A DNA stretch of 64,000 nucleotides from Alphaproteobacteria bacterium (GCA_030429495.1 JAUIFH010000003.1:372001-436000), one strand, 5' to 3'. Counted from the stretch's first letter, positions 1-10,127 are shown. Translations and numbers: made by a program. The notes: generated by a model not told the origin, from the letters alone.

Positions 1-141
1 ACGGAAATCGTCGGGCGTGAAGAAGAAGCCCCAGACGAGGCCCGTCAGCAGTGTCACCACGGCCATCCCCGTCACCCAGGGGAGCGCCCAGGACGAGGTC
101 TGCATGAACTTCTTCGGGTTCGCGTATTCCCAGATCGACAT
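1..141 (-). CDS. ccmC: Heme exporter permease CcmC, N-terminal part (cut by window edge)
   Basis: Only the first 47 codons lie in the window. They encode a cytosolic N-terminus beginning MSIWEYANPKKFM, followed by a first membrane segment ending in WGFFF. CcmC is the membrane protein that loads heme onto CcmE during System I cytochrome c maturation. It lies downstream of ccmB and ccmA on the same strand, the usual ccmABC order. The call rests on the N-terminal pattern and on the neighbours; the tryptophan-rich WWD domain is outside the window. Confidence 0.85.
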   Translation of the reverse strand, partial: MSIWEYANPKKFMQTSSWALPWVTGMAVVTLLTGLVWGFFFTPDDFR

Positions 142-197
142 GATCGCCTAGCTAAACCCTTCGGATAGCGCTCTCAATACACATAACACGGAGCAGC

Positions 198-854
198 CTA
201 TCGCAGATTGACGCGGATTGCCGCAGCCGCCGCGAAGGGCAGGATCGCGGCGGTGCCCGCCGTGATGCCCGCGAGCATCAGGAGCGGCGTCGCCGTCGCC
301 AACCCCTCCGCCCCGCGTTTCGCGGCCTCGGCGCCGAAGATCAGCGTCGGGATGTAGAGCGGCAGGACCAGAAGCGAAAGGAGCAGACCGCCGCGCTTCA
401 ACCCCACGGTCAGCGCCGCGCCGAACGCGCCGATGACGGAAAGCGCCGGTGTTCCGACAAGGAGTGACAGCGTCAGCCAGCCGAAACCCGCCGTCGGCAG
501 GTTCAGGAGCACGCCGAGAATGGGCGCTGCGAGCGTCAAAGGCAGGCCGGTCGTCAACCAGTGCGCCAGCGCCTTGGCCGCGACGGCACCCTCCAGCGGG
601 ATCGGCGCGGTGGCGAGCAAGTCAAGCGAGCCGTCCTCCCGATCCAGCGCGAAGATCCGGTCGAGCGACAGGAGACAGGCGAGAAGCGCGCCGACCCAGA
701 GGATGCCCGGCGCGATGCGGGCAAGGACGCCGCCCTCTGGCCCGACACCGAAGGGGACCAGCACCGTGACGATGAGGAAGAAGGCCAGCGACAGGCCGAA
801 GCCGCCGCCCGCGCGGGTCGCGAGACGCAGGTCGCGGAGAAGGAGCGCTAGCAT
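198..854 (-). CDS. ccmB: Heme exporter permease CcmB
   Basis: A 218-residue integral membrane protein with about six hydrophobic segments, the size expected for CcmB. It partners CcmA in the ABC complex that drives holo-CcmE release during cytochrome c maturation. The open frame extends upstream to 1100, but the extra part is arginine/proline-rich and overlaps ccmA. The ATG at 854, beginning MLALLLRDLRLA, is the family start. ccmA lies upstream and ccmC downstream. The gap to ccmA holds a GC-hairpin repeat (882-929). Confidence 0.93.
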   Translation of the reverse strand: MLALLLRDLRLATRAGGGFGLSLAFFLIVTVLVPFGVGPEGGVLARIAPGILWVGALLACLLSLDRIFALDREDGSLDLLATAPIPLEGAVAAKALAHWLTTGLPLTLAAPILGVLLNLPTAGFGWLTLSLLVGTPALSVIGAFGAALTVGLKRGGLLLSLLVLPLYIPTLIFGAEAAKRGAEGLATATPLLMLAGITAGTAAILPFAAAAAIRVNLR

Positions 855-881
855 AGGCGGGCCTCCGCCCCGCGGTGGGCG

Positions 882-929
882 CCGGGGGCGCTGCCCCCGG
901 ACCCCCGAGGTGTTTCTCGCAAGATGAAA
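882..929 (+). repeat. GC-hairpin intergenic repeat, copy 1
   Basis: A perfect hairpin (CCGGGGGC, loop gct, GCCCCCGG; 882-900) is followed by acccccgaggtgtttctcgc and aagatgaaa. The same layout (G/C hairpin, run of C, GAG/GGG, TATTT-like core, CAAGANGAA-like end) recurs at 18975-19028, 22907-22954 and, reversed, 53778-53853. This copy lies between ccmA and ccmB. Confidence 0.75.
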
Positions 930-936
930 GGCGGGG

Positions 937-1563
937 TCATGCGAAGGCCTCGTCGAAGCCGCCGCCCTGCCCCGGTTCGGGATGCCGGGCGCGGAAAGGC
1001 GTAAGATCGAGGATCGCGGCCTCGTCCAGCCCAAGGTCGATATGGGTGGCCATGAGTGCCGCCCCGCCCGCCGCGAGATGGGCGCGGACGGACGCGCCAA
1101 AAAGCGCGACGGAGGCCGCGTCGAGCGAAACCGTGGGTTCGTCGAGAAGCCAGAGCCGGCGCCCGGTGACGAGAAGCCGCGCGAGGCCGAGGCGGCGCTT
1201 CTGGCCGGCGGACAGGTTCTGTGCGGGGCGCTCCTGAAGCGCGTCGAGGTCCATCGCGGCCAGTGCGGGCGCGATCCCGGACTGGCCGTAGATGCCGGCC
1301 CAGAAGGTCAGGTTCTCCGCCACCGTCAGCGTCGCCTTCAGCCCGTCGGCATGGCCCGCATAGGCCGCGCCTTCGGGTGGCAGGGTGATGCTGCCGGCCA
1401 CTGCGGGCTGAAGTCCGGCGACGGCGCGCAAGAGCGTCGTCTTGCCGATGCCGTTCGGACCCCGGAGCACCATCGCCTGCCCCGCGCCGAGCGCGAGGCT
1501 CACCCCCTCGAGAAGGCGGATACCACCACGGGCGACGGCGAGGTCCTGGATTTCAAGCATCAT
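937..1563 (-). CDS. ccmA: Heme exporter ATP-binding protein CcmA
   Basis: A 208-residue ABC ATPase that energises the CcmABCD complex in System I cytochrome c maturation. Visible motifs are Walker [10 protein letters not shown] (about residues 35-43), signature [12 protein letters not shown] (117-128) and Walker B LWLLDEPT (137-144). The open frame runs back to 1680, but the family start is [10 protein letters not shown] at 1563, with a second ATG at 1560 equally possible. It is followed by ccmB and ccmC on the same strand. Confidence 0.93.
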   Translation of the reverse strand: MMLEIQDLAVARGGIRLLEGVSLALGAGQAMVLRGPNGIGKTTLLRAVAGLQPAVAGSITLPPEGAAYAGHADGLKATLTVAENLTFWAGIYGQSGIAPALAAMDLDALQERPAQNLSAGQKRRLGLARLLVTGRRLWLLDEPTVSLDAASVALFGASVRAHLAAGGAALMATHIDLGLDEAAILDLTPFRARHPEPGQGGGFDEAFA

Positions 1564-1603
1564 GGCCACGGGGTTAGCCGATCCCGGCGGCAAGGCAAAG
1601 CGC

Positions 1604-1963
1604 CTATTCCACGGGCAGGAGCGCCGCCGCGACCCGCCGCCCTTCGGAGAGAAGCACGTTGTAGGTGCGGGCGGCGGCATCGCTTGCCATCGGCTCGACC
1701 CCGATCCCGGCCTCTTCCAGCGCCTGCCGGAACGCGGCAGGCGGATGGGCGATGGTCCGCCCGGTGCCGACCAGCACTACGTCGACCTCGTGCTTCAGTG
1801 CCAGGAGCGGAGCGGTATCGTCGAAACCGCCCCAGCTCTTCGCACTTCGTGCGGTGACAAGGACCGCGCCCCCGATCACCTCGCCACCGATCCGGAAGAA
1901 ACCCGGCCCGTAGCCGTCGATCGGCGTGGCACCCTGGAACGGAATCTCGTTCAGCTGGATCAT
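1604..1963 (-). CDS. Mth938/DUF498 domain protein
   Basis: A 119-residue protein of the DUF498/Mth938 (NDUFAF3-like) family. Recognisable segments are [19 protein letters not shown] at the N-terminus and a central [10 protein letters not shown] loop. Mitochondrial relatives act in complex I assembly; the bacterial role is not settled. The start at 1963 (MIQLNEIPF) leaves 7 bases after the secF stop. It lies between secF and ccmA, a common gene order in Rhodobacteraceae, so it is probably co-transcribed with yajC-secDF. Confidence 0.8.
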   Translation of the reverse strand: MIQLNEIPFQGATPIDGYGPGFFRIGGEVIGGAVLVTARSAKSWGGFDDTAPLLALKHEVDVVLVGTGRTIAHPPAAFRQALEEAGIGVEPMASDAAARTYNVLLSEGRRVAAALLPVE

Positions 1964-1970
1964 TGCCCGG

Positions 1971-2945
1971 TCACTTGCCGGTGGCGAACTGGGTGCCCGC
2001 CGGCCCGTCATCCTGCTTCGACCAGTCGCGCTTCACGCCGAGGAGAAGGACCACGTTCTTTGCGACATAGACCGAGGAATAGGTGCCGACGATCACGCCC
2101 CAGGTCATCGCGAACACAAATCCGCGGATCACGTCGCCGCCGAAGATCAAGAGCGCGATGAGCGCGAGCAGCGTCGTACCTGAGGTCATCACCGTCCGGC
2201 TCAGCGTTTCATTGACCGAGAGGTTGCAGAGGTCGCGCAAGGGCGTCTGCTTGTACTTGATCAGGTTCTCGCGCAGGCGGTCGAAGACGACGACGGTGTC
2301 GTTGATCGAATAGCCGAGGATCGTCAGGAGCGCCGCGATGATCGACAGGTCGAACTTGAGCTGGAAGAGCGAGAAGATGCCGATCGTCAGCGCGATGTCG
2401 TGGATGAGCGCCACGACCGCCCCTACAGCGAACTGCCATTCGAAGCGCAACCAGATATAGACGACGATGGCGAGCGTCCCGGCCAGCACCGACAGGACCG
2501 CTGTCCAGATCAGCTCGCCCGAGACCTTGGGGCCAACCGATTCTACCGACGGGAAGGTGATCGACGGATCGACCGCTTTCAGCGCCGCCTCGATGCTACC
2601 GATGATTTCCGGCGTGATCGCCTCGTCGCCTTCCTGCGCCTGGATGCGCAGCATCGCGACATGCTGGTCGGGTCCGAAGGTCGGGTCGTAGACCTCGCTG
2701 ATCAGCACATCGCCGAGATTCAGCGGCGCGACCGCGTCGCGGTAGGCGCCGACATCGACAGGTTGCGAGGAGTCGGTCCGGATCGTTGTGCCGCCCTTGA
2801 AGTCGATGCCGAAATTGAGGCCGAGAACCAGCGTCACGAGGATCGCCGCGACGACCGCCGCAAGCGAACCGCCGAAGGTGAAGCGGGCCCACCGGAAGAA
2901 GTCGATATTGGTGTTTTCGGGGACGAGCTTGAGACGGAATGCCAT
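1971..2945 (-). CDS. secF: Protein translocase subunit SecF
   Basis: A 324-residue SecF. SecDF uses the proton-motive force to complete the periplasmic release of SecYEG-exported proteins. The sequence has a first membrane segment near residues 20-40, then GLNFGIDFKGGTTI, a periplasmic domain, and five C-terminal membrane segments with the family stretch GYSINDTVVVFDR. The start at 2945 (MAFRLKLVPENT) is preferred over an upstream ATG at 2996 that lies inside the end of secD. It follows secD by 11 bases. Confidence 0.95.
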   Translation of the reverse strand: MAFRLKLVPENTNIDFFRWARFTFGGSLAAVVAAILVTLVLGLNFGIDFKGGTTIRTDSSQPVDVGAYRDAVAPLNLGDVLISEVYDPTFGPDQHVAMLRIQAQEGDEAITPEIIGSIEAALKAVDPSITFPSVESVGPKVSGELIWTAVLSVLAGTLAIVVYIWLRFEWQFAVGAVVALIHDIALTIGIFSLFQLKFDLSIIAALLTILGYSINDTVVVFDRLRENLIKYKQTPLRDLCNLSVNETLSRTVMTSGTTLLALIALLIFGGDVIRGFVFAMTWGVIVGTYSSVYVAKNVVLLLGVKRDWSKQDDGPAGTQFATGK

Positions 2946-2956
2946 GTGTTTGTCCC

Positions 2957-4627
2957 CTAGACCGTGATCGATTTCGGCCGTTTCCGGTCGAACCATGTGA
3001 CGACGAAGAGCCTTGTCACCCAGATCGCCGTGAAGACCGAGGTGATGAGACCGACGACCAGCGTGACCGCGAAGCCCTTCACCGGGCCGGAGCCGAGGAA
3101 GAAGAGGATGAGCGCCGTGATGAACGTGGTGATGTTCGCATCGATAATCGCCGACATCGCCTTTTCGTAGCCAAGCTCGATCGCGCGCGCCGGGCCTTTC
3201 GCGGTCTTCATCTCTTCCCGGATGCGTTCGAAGACAAGGACGTTGGCGTCGACCGCCATGCCGACGGTCAGCACGATCCCGGCGATGCCGGGCAGCGTCA
3301 GCGTCGCGCCGATGGTCGACAGGATACCGAACAGCATCGCAATGTTGAGGCCAAGCGCCACGCTCGCGAAGACGCCGAAGAGCCCGTAGCTCGCGATCAT
3401 GAAGAAGACCACGCCGACAAGGCCGATCACCGCCGCGATGCGGCCGGCATCGATCGAATCCTGGCCGAGTTCCGGCCCGATCGTACGCTCCTCAAGGAAG
3501 GTCATCTTGGCGGGCAGCGCACCGGCGCGCAGCAGAACCGCGAGATTGGTCGACGCTTCGACCGAGAAATTGCCGGTGATGATGCCCGATCCGCCCGGAA
3601 TGTGCTGGTTGATGCGCGGGGCGGAGATCACCTCTTCATCAAGCACGATGGCGAAAAGCTGGCCGACATTGGCGCCGGTATAGTCGCCGAACTTCCGCGC
3701 GCCCGACGTGTTGAAGCGGAACGCCACGGCGGGCCGCCCGTTCTGGTCGAAGTCGGGTCGGGCATCGACCAGATCCTCGCCCGTCACCACCGGCACCTCG
3801 TCGAGCGTGTAGAAGACGCCGTCGTCGCCATCGTCAACGGAAGGATAGATCACGGTGCCGGGCTGGGCGATCGCGTCACCATCGGTTCCGCGCCCGATCA
3901 CCGGGTGGAACGTGAGCTGCGCGGTGGTGCCGATCAATTCCTTCAGTTCGGTCGCCGATCCGATCCCCGGCACCTGGATCAGGATGCGGTTCTCGCCCTG
4001 GCGCTGGATCGTCGGTTCGCGGGTGCCGACCTCGTCGACGCGGCGCCGGATGATCTCAAGCGACTGGCGCAGGGTGCGGTCGTCGGTCGCCTGCCGCTCG
4101 GCCTCCGACAGCGTGACGATAAGCGTGTCGCCCTCAGCGCTGACGTCGAGGTCATTCTGGCCAACGCCCGTCAGCGTCACGATCGGGTTCGACAGGCCGC
4201 GCGCGATTTCCACCGCCTTGGCCATAGCCTCGGGCTTTTCGATCTGGATGCGCAGTTCCGACGGGTCCGACGGAGCCCGGCGGATGCCGCCGATCTCGCC
4301 CCGCGCGTCGGCAAGCGCCCGGCGCATGTCGGGCCAGAGCCCATCCATCCGCGCCTTGTAGACATCGGCGACCTGAACCTCGGCCAGAAGATGCGCGCCG
4401 CCGCGCAGGTCAAGGCCGAGATTGACGAGGTTCGAGGGCACGAAGGACGGCCAGAGCGCCCGGTCGGTCGCCTGTTCGGCCGTCTCGAACCCGGCGCGTT
4501 CGGCCGCGACCACGGCATCGTTGTGGCGTTCGGCACGGGTGTAGAACGCGTTCGGCAGCGCCGTCAGAAGACCGAGAGCGCATAGCCCCCAGATGACGAT
4601 CCGCTTCCAGAGGGGGATGTTGAGCAT
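2957..4627 (-). CDS. secD: Protein translocase subunit SecD
   Basis: A 556-residue SecD, the larger partner of SecF. One N-terminal membrane segment (MLNIPLWKRIVIWGLCAL) precedes a long periplasmic region with DLRGGAHLL, a P1 head and the RAGALPAKM / EERTIGPELG stretch. A six-segment membrane domain with GMAVDANVLVFERIREE follows. Length and domain order are typical. It lies between yajC and secF on one strand, consistent with a yajC-secD-secF operon. Confidence 0.96.
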   Translation of the reverse strand: MLNIPLWKRIVIWGLCALGLLTALPNAFYTRAERHNDAVVAAERAGFETAEQATDRALWPSFVPSNLVNLGLDLRGGAHLLAEVQVADVYKARMDGLWPDMRRALADARGEIGGIRRAPSDPSELRIQIEKPEAMAKAVEIARGLSNPIVTLTGVGQNDLDVSAEGDTLIVTLSEAERQATDDRTLRQSLEIIRRRVDEVGTREPTIQRQGENRILIQVPGIGSATELKELIGTTAQLTFHPVIGRGTDGDAIAQPGTVIYPSVDDGDDGVFYTLDEVPVVTGEDLVDARPDFDQNGRPAVAFRFNTSGARKFGDYTGANVGQLFAIVLDEEVISAPRINQHIPGGSGIITGNFSVEASTNLAVLLRAGALPAKMTFLEERTIGPELGQDSIDAGRIAAVIGLVGVVFFMIASYGLFGVFASVALGLNIAMLFGILSTIGATLTLPGIAGIVLTVGMAVDANVLVFERIREEMKTAKGPARAIELGYEKAMSAIIDANITTFITALILFFLGSGPVKGFAVTLVVGLITSVFTAIWVTRLFVVTWFDRKRPKSITV

Positions 4628-4684
4628 GATCGGAGGCCCGGCTTCGGGGCGCGCAGGCGCAGAAGGATGCGCCCGGGCGACAGG

Positions 4685-5014
4685 TTACTTCGACGCGGCC
4701 GGCTCGGTCTTCGACAGGACCGTCGCGATGGTGGAACGCACGACGCGCACCTTCACGCCTTCGGCGATCTCGACCTCAAGCTCACCGTCTTCCTTGACCT
4801 TGACGACCTTGCCGATGATGCCGCCCTGGGTGATCACCTGATCGCCCCGCCGCAGCGCCTCGACCATCGCCTTGTGTTCCTTGAGCTTCTTCTGCTGCGG
4901 GCGGATCAACAGGAAATACATGATCGCGAAGATCAGGATCAGCGGCAGGAACTGCGCGAGGCCGGCACCGGCGCCGCCGCCGGCAGCCTGTGCATAGGCG
5001 GGAGTGATGATCAT
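4685..5014 (-). CDS. yajC: Preprotein translocase accessory subunit YajC
   Basis: A 109-residue single-pass membrane protein. The N-terminus is glycine/alanine-rich; the membrane segment (about residues 20-40) ends with the family signature FLLIRPQQKKLKEH. A small soluble domain follows with GDQVITQGGIIGKV. YajC associates with SecDF. It is the first gene of the yajC-secD-secF cluster and is divergent from serS. Confidence 0.95.
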   Translation of the reverse strand: MIITPAYAQAAGGGAGAGLAQFLPLILIFAIMYFLLIRPQQKKLKEHKAMVEALRRGDQVITQGGIIGKVVKVKEDGELEVEIAEGVKVRVVRSTIATVLSKTEPAASK

Positions 5015-5206
5015 CGTAGGCGTCCTTTTTTCGCAGACGGGGCGTTCACCGCCCGTTTTGTCGGCGGGAACCTATAGGCGGGAAAGGGGCTTTGCAAGAA
5101 GGCCGCGGCATTCGGCGCCCCGCCGGATTTTTGACGGTTCAAATGGCTGCGGAGTTCGGGCATATGGGGCATGCCGAACGGCGTGACCATCCGAAGGATA
5201 CATGAC

Positions 5207-6496
5207 ATGCACGACATCCGCGCGATCCGCGAAAACCCCGAACGCTTCGATGCGCTTCTGGCGCGGCGGGGGCTGTCGGGCATGTCCTCTGAAATCCTGA
5301 CGCTGGATGAGGCGCGCCGCGCGAAGATCCTTGCGGCCGAAACCGCGCAGGCGGCGCAGAACGCCGCGTCGAAAGAGGTGGGCGCGGCGAAGGCAAGGGG
5401 CGATGAGGCGGAGTTCGAACGCCTCCGCGCGCTCGTGACCGAGAAGAAGGCCGAAGTCGCGGCCCTGAACGAAGGCGCCGCGGCCGAGGATGCACGCCTG
5501 CGCGACCTGCTGCTGACAATCCCGAACCTGCCGCTCGACGACGTGCCAGAGGGCGCGGATGAGAACGACAATGTCGAAATCCGCCGCTGGGGCACCCCCC
5601 GAAATTTCGATTTCAAGCCCGTCGAGCATTATGAGCTTGCCGGCGTGAAGCCGGGGATGGATTTCGAGACGGCGGCGAAACTTTCCGGCGCCCGCTTTGT
5701 CCTTTTGCGCGGCGGCGTCGCCCGCATCCACCGGGCGCTGGCGCAGTTCATGCTGGACCTGCACACCGGCGAACACGGCCTGACCGAGACGATCACCCCG
5801 GTCCTCGTCAAGGAAGACGCGATGTACGGCACCAATCAGTTGCCGAAATTCGCCGAGGACAGCTATCAGACCACGAATGGCTGGTGGCTGATCCCGACGT
5901 CCGAGGTCACGCTGACCAACACCGTCGCCGGCGATATCGTCGACGAGGCGGCTTTGCCGATCCGCATGACCTCGCACACCCAGTGCTTCCGGTCCGAGGC
6001 GGGCAGCGCCGGCAAGGACACGGCGGGTATGCTCCGCCAGCACCAGTTCGAGAAGGTCGAGATGGTGTCGATCACCACGCCCGAGACCTCGCTTGACGAG
6101 CACGAACGCATGACGAAATGCGCCGAGACGGTGCTGGAGCGGCTCGGCCTGCCCTATCGCACGGTTGTCCTATGCACCGGCGACATGGGCTTTGGCGCGC
6201 GCAAAACGCATGACATCGAGGTCTGGCTGCCCGGCCAGAACACCTACCGGGAAATCTCGTCGGTCTCCGTCTGCGGCGATTTCCAGGCGCGCCGGATGAA
6301 TGCGCGGTACCGGGCTGCGGGCGGCAAGCCCGACTTCGTCCACACGCTGAACGGCTCCGGCCTCGCAGTCGGACGCTGCCTGATCGCGGTTCTGGAGAAC
6401 GGCCAGCAGGCCGACGGCTCGGTCGTCCTGCCCGAAGCGCTGGTGCCGTGGCTGGGCGGCAAGACCCGCCTGACGGTCGAGGGGCAACTCGTTTGA
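5207..6496 (+). CDS. serS: Seryl-tRNA synthetase
   Basis: A 429-residue class II aminoacyl-tRNA synthetase that charges tRNA-Ser. The N-terminal long coiled-coil arm (about residues 25-105) is alanine/glutamate-rich. The catalytic core shows motif 2 ([16 protein letters not shown], then HQFEKVEM) and motif 3 ([18 protein letters not shown]). The start at 5207 ([14 protein letters not shown]) is chosen over the ATG at 5171 because it fits the family N-terminus and has a purine-rich ribosome site (gaaggata) just upstream. Confidence 0.96.
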   Translation: MHDIRAIRENPERFDALLARRGLSGMSSEILTLDEARRAKILAAETAQAAQNAASKEVGAAKARGDEAEFERLRALVTEKKAEVAALNEGAAAEDARLRDLLLTIPNLPLDDVPEGADENDNVEIRRWGTPRNFDFKPVEHYELAGVKPGMDFETAAKLSGARFVLLRGGVARIHRALAQFMLDLHTGEHGLTETITPVLVKEDAMYGTNQLPKFAEDSYQTTNGWWLIPTSEVTLTNTVAGDIVDEAALPIRMTSHTQCFRSEAGSAGKDTAGMLRQHQFEKVEMVSITTPETSLDEHERMTKCAETVLERLGLPYRTVVLCTGDMGFGARKTHDIEVWLPGQNTYREISSVSVCGDFQARRMNARYRAAGGKPDFVHTLNGSGLAVGRCLIAVLENGQQADGSVVLPEALVPWLGGKTRLTVEGQLV

Positions 6497-6521
6497 GCCG
6501 TCTCACGTCGGGCCGCGCGCC

Positions 6522-7226
6522 GTGCTGACCTATGACGAGGTGATCACCGTCGCCGGCGTGCGGATACCGTTCGTGCCGTCGATCATTACGCCGCTGACGG
6601 AAACACCGCTGCGTGAGGGCCGATATGAGGCAGCCGAACGCCGCGCCTTGCGAAGCTGCCTTCGGCCGGGCGACCGGGTTCTCGAACTCGGCGGCGGTAT
6701 CGGCTTTCTCTCGGCCCTTGCCGCCCTGACGCCCGGCGTCAGGGCGGTCACCACGGTCGAAGCCAATCCCCGCCTCATTCCCCTGATCCGAGAGACGCAC
6801 CGGCTGAACGGCCTTGAGGGCGGCAAGGCCCGGGTCATCAAAGGCGCCGTGACCGCCGATGCAGGCGAGGACATCGACTTCTTCATTCGCCGGCATTTTC
6901 GTGGATCATCGCTCGATCCGAATCTCGGCACCTTCGCCCGCAGCGTGAAACAGCAGCGGATCGCCATCGCACCGCTTCTGGAGAAGGTCAGGCCGACCGT
7001 GATTGTCTGTGACATCGAAGGCGGCGAGGACGGCCTTTTCGATGCCGCGGATCTGAGCGGCGTGCACCACATTGTGATCGAACTGCATCCGAAAGCTTAC
7101 GGCGATGACGGAATGGACCGCGTCCTGTCCGCATTCGCAACCCAGGGCCTGTTCTGGGACGAGGCCCTTCAGCCGACGCCGGGCAATGTGGTTCTGCTCG
7201 GGCGGCGGCAGGAAGTATCAGGTTAA
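6522..7226 (+). CDS. FkbM family SAM-dependent methyltransferase
   Basis: A 234-residue class I methyltransferase of the FkbM type. Motif I is VLELGGGIGFLSALA, then VEANPRLIPLIRETHRLNG, and the late FkbM-type segment is VIVCDIEGGEDGLF. The substrate is unknown; relatives modify sugars or lipids. The start is a GTG at 6522, 25 bases after serS, with only a weak ribosome site, so a slightly different start is possible. Downstream is an AT-rich convergent gap before der. Confidence 0.8.
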   Translation: MLTYDEVITVAGVRIPFVPSIITPLTETPLREGRYEAAERRALRSCLRPGDRVLELGGGIGFLSALAALTPGVRAVTTVEANPRLIPLIRETHRLNGLEGGKARVIKGAVTADAGEDIDFFIRRHFRGSSLDPNLGTFARSVKQQRIAIAPLLEKVRPTVIVCDIEGGEDGLFDAADLSGVHHIVIELHPKAYGDDGMDRVLSAFATQGLFWDEALQPTPGNVVLLGRRQEVSG

Positions 7227-7301
7227 GATATGATATCAACAATCTGATTTTAAATGAGAAATGTTCAAATTTAAATTCAGAACGAACCCGATACGCCGCC
7301 G
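7227..7301. other. AT-rich convergent intergenic patch with dyad
   Basis: This 75-bp gap separates the convergent FkbM gene and der. Its first two thirds are strikingly AT-rich against the GC-rich surroundings. It includes GATATgATATC (about 7230-7241) and an imperfect inverted repeat at 7263-7283 (GTTC-AAATTTAAATT-CA-GAAC). A bidirectional transcription end is the simplest reading, but the stem is weak. Confidence 0.45.
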
Positions 7302-8762
7302 TCAGCCCTTCTTGACCTGCGTGCCCCGATGCTTTCGCAGACGGGACGGCGTGTGGAACTTCCTGTCCTTGAACGGGTTCTTGTCGCCCTGATCGCGCAT
7401 GGTCAGCCGGATCGGCGTTCCGGGCATATCAAAGTCGGAACGCAAGCCGTTGACAAGATAGCGGGAATAGCTTTCGGGGATCTGGTCGGTATGATTGCAC
7501 ATGACGACGAAGGCCGGTGGCCGCGTCTTCACCTGCGTCATGTAGCGCAGCTTGATCCGGCGGCCACCCGGCGCGGGGGGCGGATGCGCTTCCGTCATGG
7601 CGCCAAGCCAGTGGTTCAGCTTCGCGGTGGTCACCCGACGGTTCCAGACGTCATAGGCCTTCAGGATCGCGGCATGCAGCCGGTCGAGCCCCTTGCCCGT
7701 CTTCGCCGACACCGTGACAAGCGGCGCGCCACGAAGTTGCGGCAGAAGACGTTCGAACGCCTCACGCAGTTCCTTCAGCTTCTCGGTCTTGTCCTCTTCG
7801 AGGTCCCACTTATTCGCCGCCAGAACCACGGCGCGGCCTTCGGTCTCTGCAAAGTCGGCGATGCGCAGATCCTGCTGCTCGAACGGGATGCCGACATCCA
7901 GCAGCACCACGACCACTTCCGCAAAACGCACCGCGCGCAGGCCGTCGGCGACAGACAGTTTCTCAACCTTATCCGTGACTTTCGCACGCTTCCTCATGCC
8001 GGCAGTATCGAATATCCGCATCGGCGTGCCCATGAAATCGGCACTGACGGAGATCGCGTCGCGGGTGATCCCGGCCTCGGGTCCGGTCAGCAGGCGGTCC
8101 TCGCCGATGATCTTGTTGATCAGCGTCGACTTGCCGGCATTGGGCCGCCCGATCACCGCGATCTGAAGCGGCTTTTCGCGGGTGGGCTGGCGCGGCCCCT
8201 CCTCGCTCTCATCGTCCGAGACGTCGACATCGACCTCGGGCGCATGCTGCGCGGCGCGGGCCTCGAACTCTTCGGCAAGCGGGCGGAGCATGTGGTACAG
8301 CTCATCCATCCCCTCGCCATGTTCGGCCGAAAGCCTGAGCGGTTCGCCAAGGCCAAGCTCATAAGCCTCCAGTACGCCGGCATCGGCGGCCTTCCCTTCC
8401 GCCTTGTTGGCGGCGAGGATCACATGGGCGTTCTTCCTGCGCAGGATATCGGCGAAGGTCCGGTCCTGCGGGGTGACGCCTGCGCGGGCGTCGATGACGA
8501 AAAGACAGATGTCGGCCATCTCCACCGCGCGTTCCGTCAGGCGCCGCATCCGGCCCTGAAGGCTGTCGTCGGTCACATCCTCAAGCCCGGCCGAGTCGAT
8601 CGCGATGAAACGCAGATCGCCCAGCCGCGCCTCGCCTTCGCGCAGGTCGCGCGTCACCCCCGGCTGGTCATCGACCAGCGCGAGTTTCTTTCCAACCAGG
8701 CGGTTGAACAAGGTGGACTTGCCGACATTGGGGCGCCCGACAATGGCGAGGGTGAAGCTCAT
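7302..8762 (-). CDS. der: Ribosome biogenesis GTPase Der (EngA)
   Basis: A 486-residue double-GTPase required for 50S ribosome assembly. Two G domains are visible: [14 protein letters not shown] at residues 8-21 and, after an acidic linker, [14 protein letters not shown]. Each has its own DxxG element (DSAG, DTAG) and NKxD-type element (NKAE, NKWD). A C-terminal KH-like domain and a basic tail complete it. It is downstream of bamB, a conserved pairing. Confidence 0.96.
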   Translation of the reverse strand: MSFTLAIVGRPNVGKSTLFNRLVGKKLALVDDQPGVTRDLREGEARLGDLRFIAIDSAGLEDVTDDSLQGRMRRLTERAVEMADICLFVIDARAGVTPQDRTFADILRRKNAHVILAANKAEGKAADAGVLEAYELGLGEPLRLSAEHGEGMDELYHMLRPLAEEFEARAAQHAPEVDVDVSDDESEEGPRQPTREKPLQIAVIGRPNAGKSTLINKIIGEDRLLTGPEAGITRDAISVSADFMGTPMRIFDTAGMRKRAKVTDKVEKLSVADGLRAVRFAEVVVVLLDVGIPFEQQDLRIADFAETEGRAVVLAANKWDLEEDKTEKLKELREAFERLLPQLRGAPLVTVSAKTGKGLDRLHAAILKAYDVWNRRVTTAKLNHWLGAMTEAHPPPAPGGRRIKLRYMTQVKTRPPAFVVMCNHTDQIPESYSRYLVNGLRSDFDMPGTPIRLTMRDQGDKNPFKDRKFHTPSRLRKHRGTQVKKG

Positions 8763-8810
8763 GAGCCTGTTCCTGAAGCGTCGAAGCGGCCCGCATACAC
8801 GGGTTTGGCG

Positions 8811-10127
8811 TCAGCGGAAAGCCCGAAGCTTGCCGTCGCGCGTCACGACATAGAGGATACCGCCCGCGACCGCGGGCGCAGAGGCCGCACCACCGGGCAG
8901 TTCGGTCGTCGAGACGAGCGCGCCAGAGGCCGGATCGAAGCTGCGGATCAGCCCGTCTGAAGAGGCGATAACAAGCCGCCCGCCTGCAAGAACCGGCCCG
9001 TAATGGGCATGGATTGCCTTGCGCCGCTTGTCCTTGTCCTTGGTGAAGTAGGGCAGATCTCGGCGCCAGATCTCCTCGCCCGTCTGGGCGTTCAGGCGCA
9101 TCAGCTGGTCCTCATCGTTGACGAGGAATACAGCGCCGCCAGCAACCGAAACGGTGCTGAGCGCGCCGTCCGCTGCCGTCCAGACCGGCAGTCCGGTATC
9201 GGCATTGATGGCGGCAAGCCGGCCGGAAGAGGTGCCGGCATAGACAACGCCATCCGCGACAACCGGGTCGCCGGTCAGGTCAGTGACGGCGGCATAGGCT
9301 CGGCCCCGCCGCTTGCCCGCAACATAGGCCTGCCAAAGGCCGGTGCCGTTCACCCGGTCGACAGCGACCATCTGGCCCGATGCGAACGGGAAGATCACCT
9401 GCCGCTGATCGACCGCCGGAGCCGAGACGCCGGCCACGCCGGAAGCCGACGGCGTTCCCGGCAGCACCCATTCGACCTTGCCGTCAGCGGCGCGGACCGA
9501 CCATGCCGTGTCATCGCGCGCGACGACGTAGACCCGCCCGTCTGCAGCCGCCGGCGCACCGCCGACAGCGGCATCGAAGCGCTGGCGCCAGGCGACATTG
9601 CCCGTCGCCGGATCGAGCGCGACCAGCTCACCAAAGCCCGTGGTCGCGAAAAGAAGCCCGCCACCGACGGCAAGGCCGCCACCCGACGCATCGCCGGAAC
9701 GTTCGGAGGGCGGCGTCAGGTCCGCCTGCCAGAGCGTCGCGCCATTGGTCGCGGTCGCGGTGACGGTCGCCTCGGAATCCAGTGTAAAGACACGCCCCCC
9801 GGACACGACGGGATCGGCGGTGATCCGGTTCTTGCGGTGGTCGCCCTGCCCGATCGACGCGGACCAAAGCGCAGCAGGCGCGGCGGACAAGGCGACATGC
9901 CCGGGCCGATGCAGCGCGTTGCCGCCGCGATGGGTCCAGTCACCATTCACCTGCGCCGCAGCCAGGGCGATCGGCACGGAGCGGTTCTCATCTGCCGACG
10001 CATCAAGCGGGTCGCCCGACGCCGCGCGCAGTTCCTGCCGCGGCCCCTCAAGGATCACCTCACCTTCGGTGCAGCCAGCGACCAGCGCCAGCGCCACCAG
10101 AGCACCCAAACCTCGGCTATTCTTCAC
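8811..10127 (-). CDS. bamB: Outer membrane assembly lipoprotein BamB-like, PQQ-type beta-propeller
   Basis: A 438-residue predicted lipoprotein. The N-terminus MKNSRGLGALVALALVAGC carries a lipobox with the acylated Cys at residue 19. The rest is a beta-propeller of PQQ-like repeats (e.g. ALDPATGNVAWRQRF, AINADTGLPVWTA, RLNAQTGEEIWRRDL). BamB is an accessory lipoprotein of the BAM complex. Its position between a YfgM-like gene and der matches the conserved yfgM-bamB-der order. Confidence 0.9.
   Translation of the reverse strand: MKNSRGLGALVALALVAGCTEGEVILEGPRQELRAASGDPLDASADENRSVPIALAAAQVNGDWTHRGGNALHRPGHVALSAAPAALWSASIGQGDHRKNRITADPVVSGGRVFTLDSEATVTATATNGATLWQADLTPPSERSGDASGGGLAVGGGLLFATTGFGELVALDPATGNVAWRQRFDAAVGGAPAAADGRVYVVARDDTAWSVRAADGKVEWVLPGTPSASGVAGVSAPAVDQRQVIFPFASGQMVAVDRVNGTGLWQAYVAGKRRGRAYAAVTDLTGDPVVADGVVYAGTSSGRLAAINADTGLPVWTAADGALSTVSVAGGAVFLVNDEDQLMRLNAQTGEEIWRRDLPYFTKDKDKRRKAIHAHYGPVLAGGRLVIASSDGLIRSFDPASGALVSTTELPGGAASAPAVAGGILYVVTRDGKLRAFR

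Noticed and set aside
2939-4585. Long plus-strand open frame (548 codons) opposite secD
   Set aside because: It is a GC-rich antisense shadow with Arg/Asp/His-rich composition and no domain; secD on the other strand is unambiguous.
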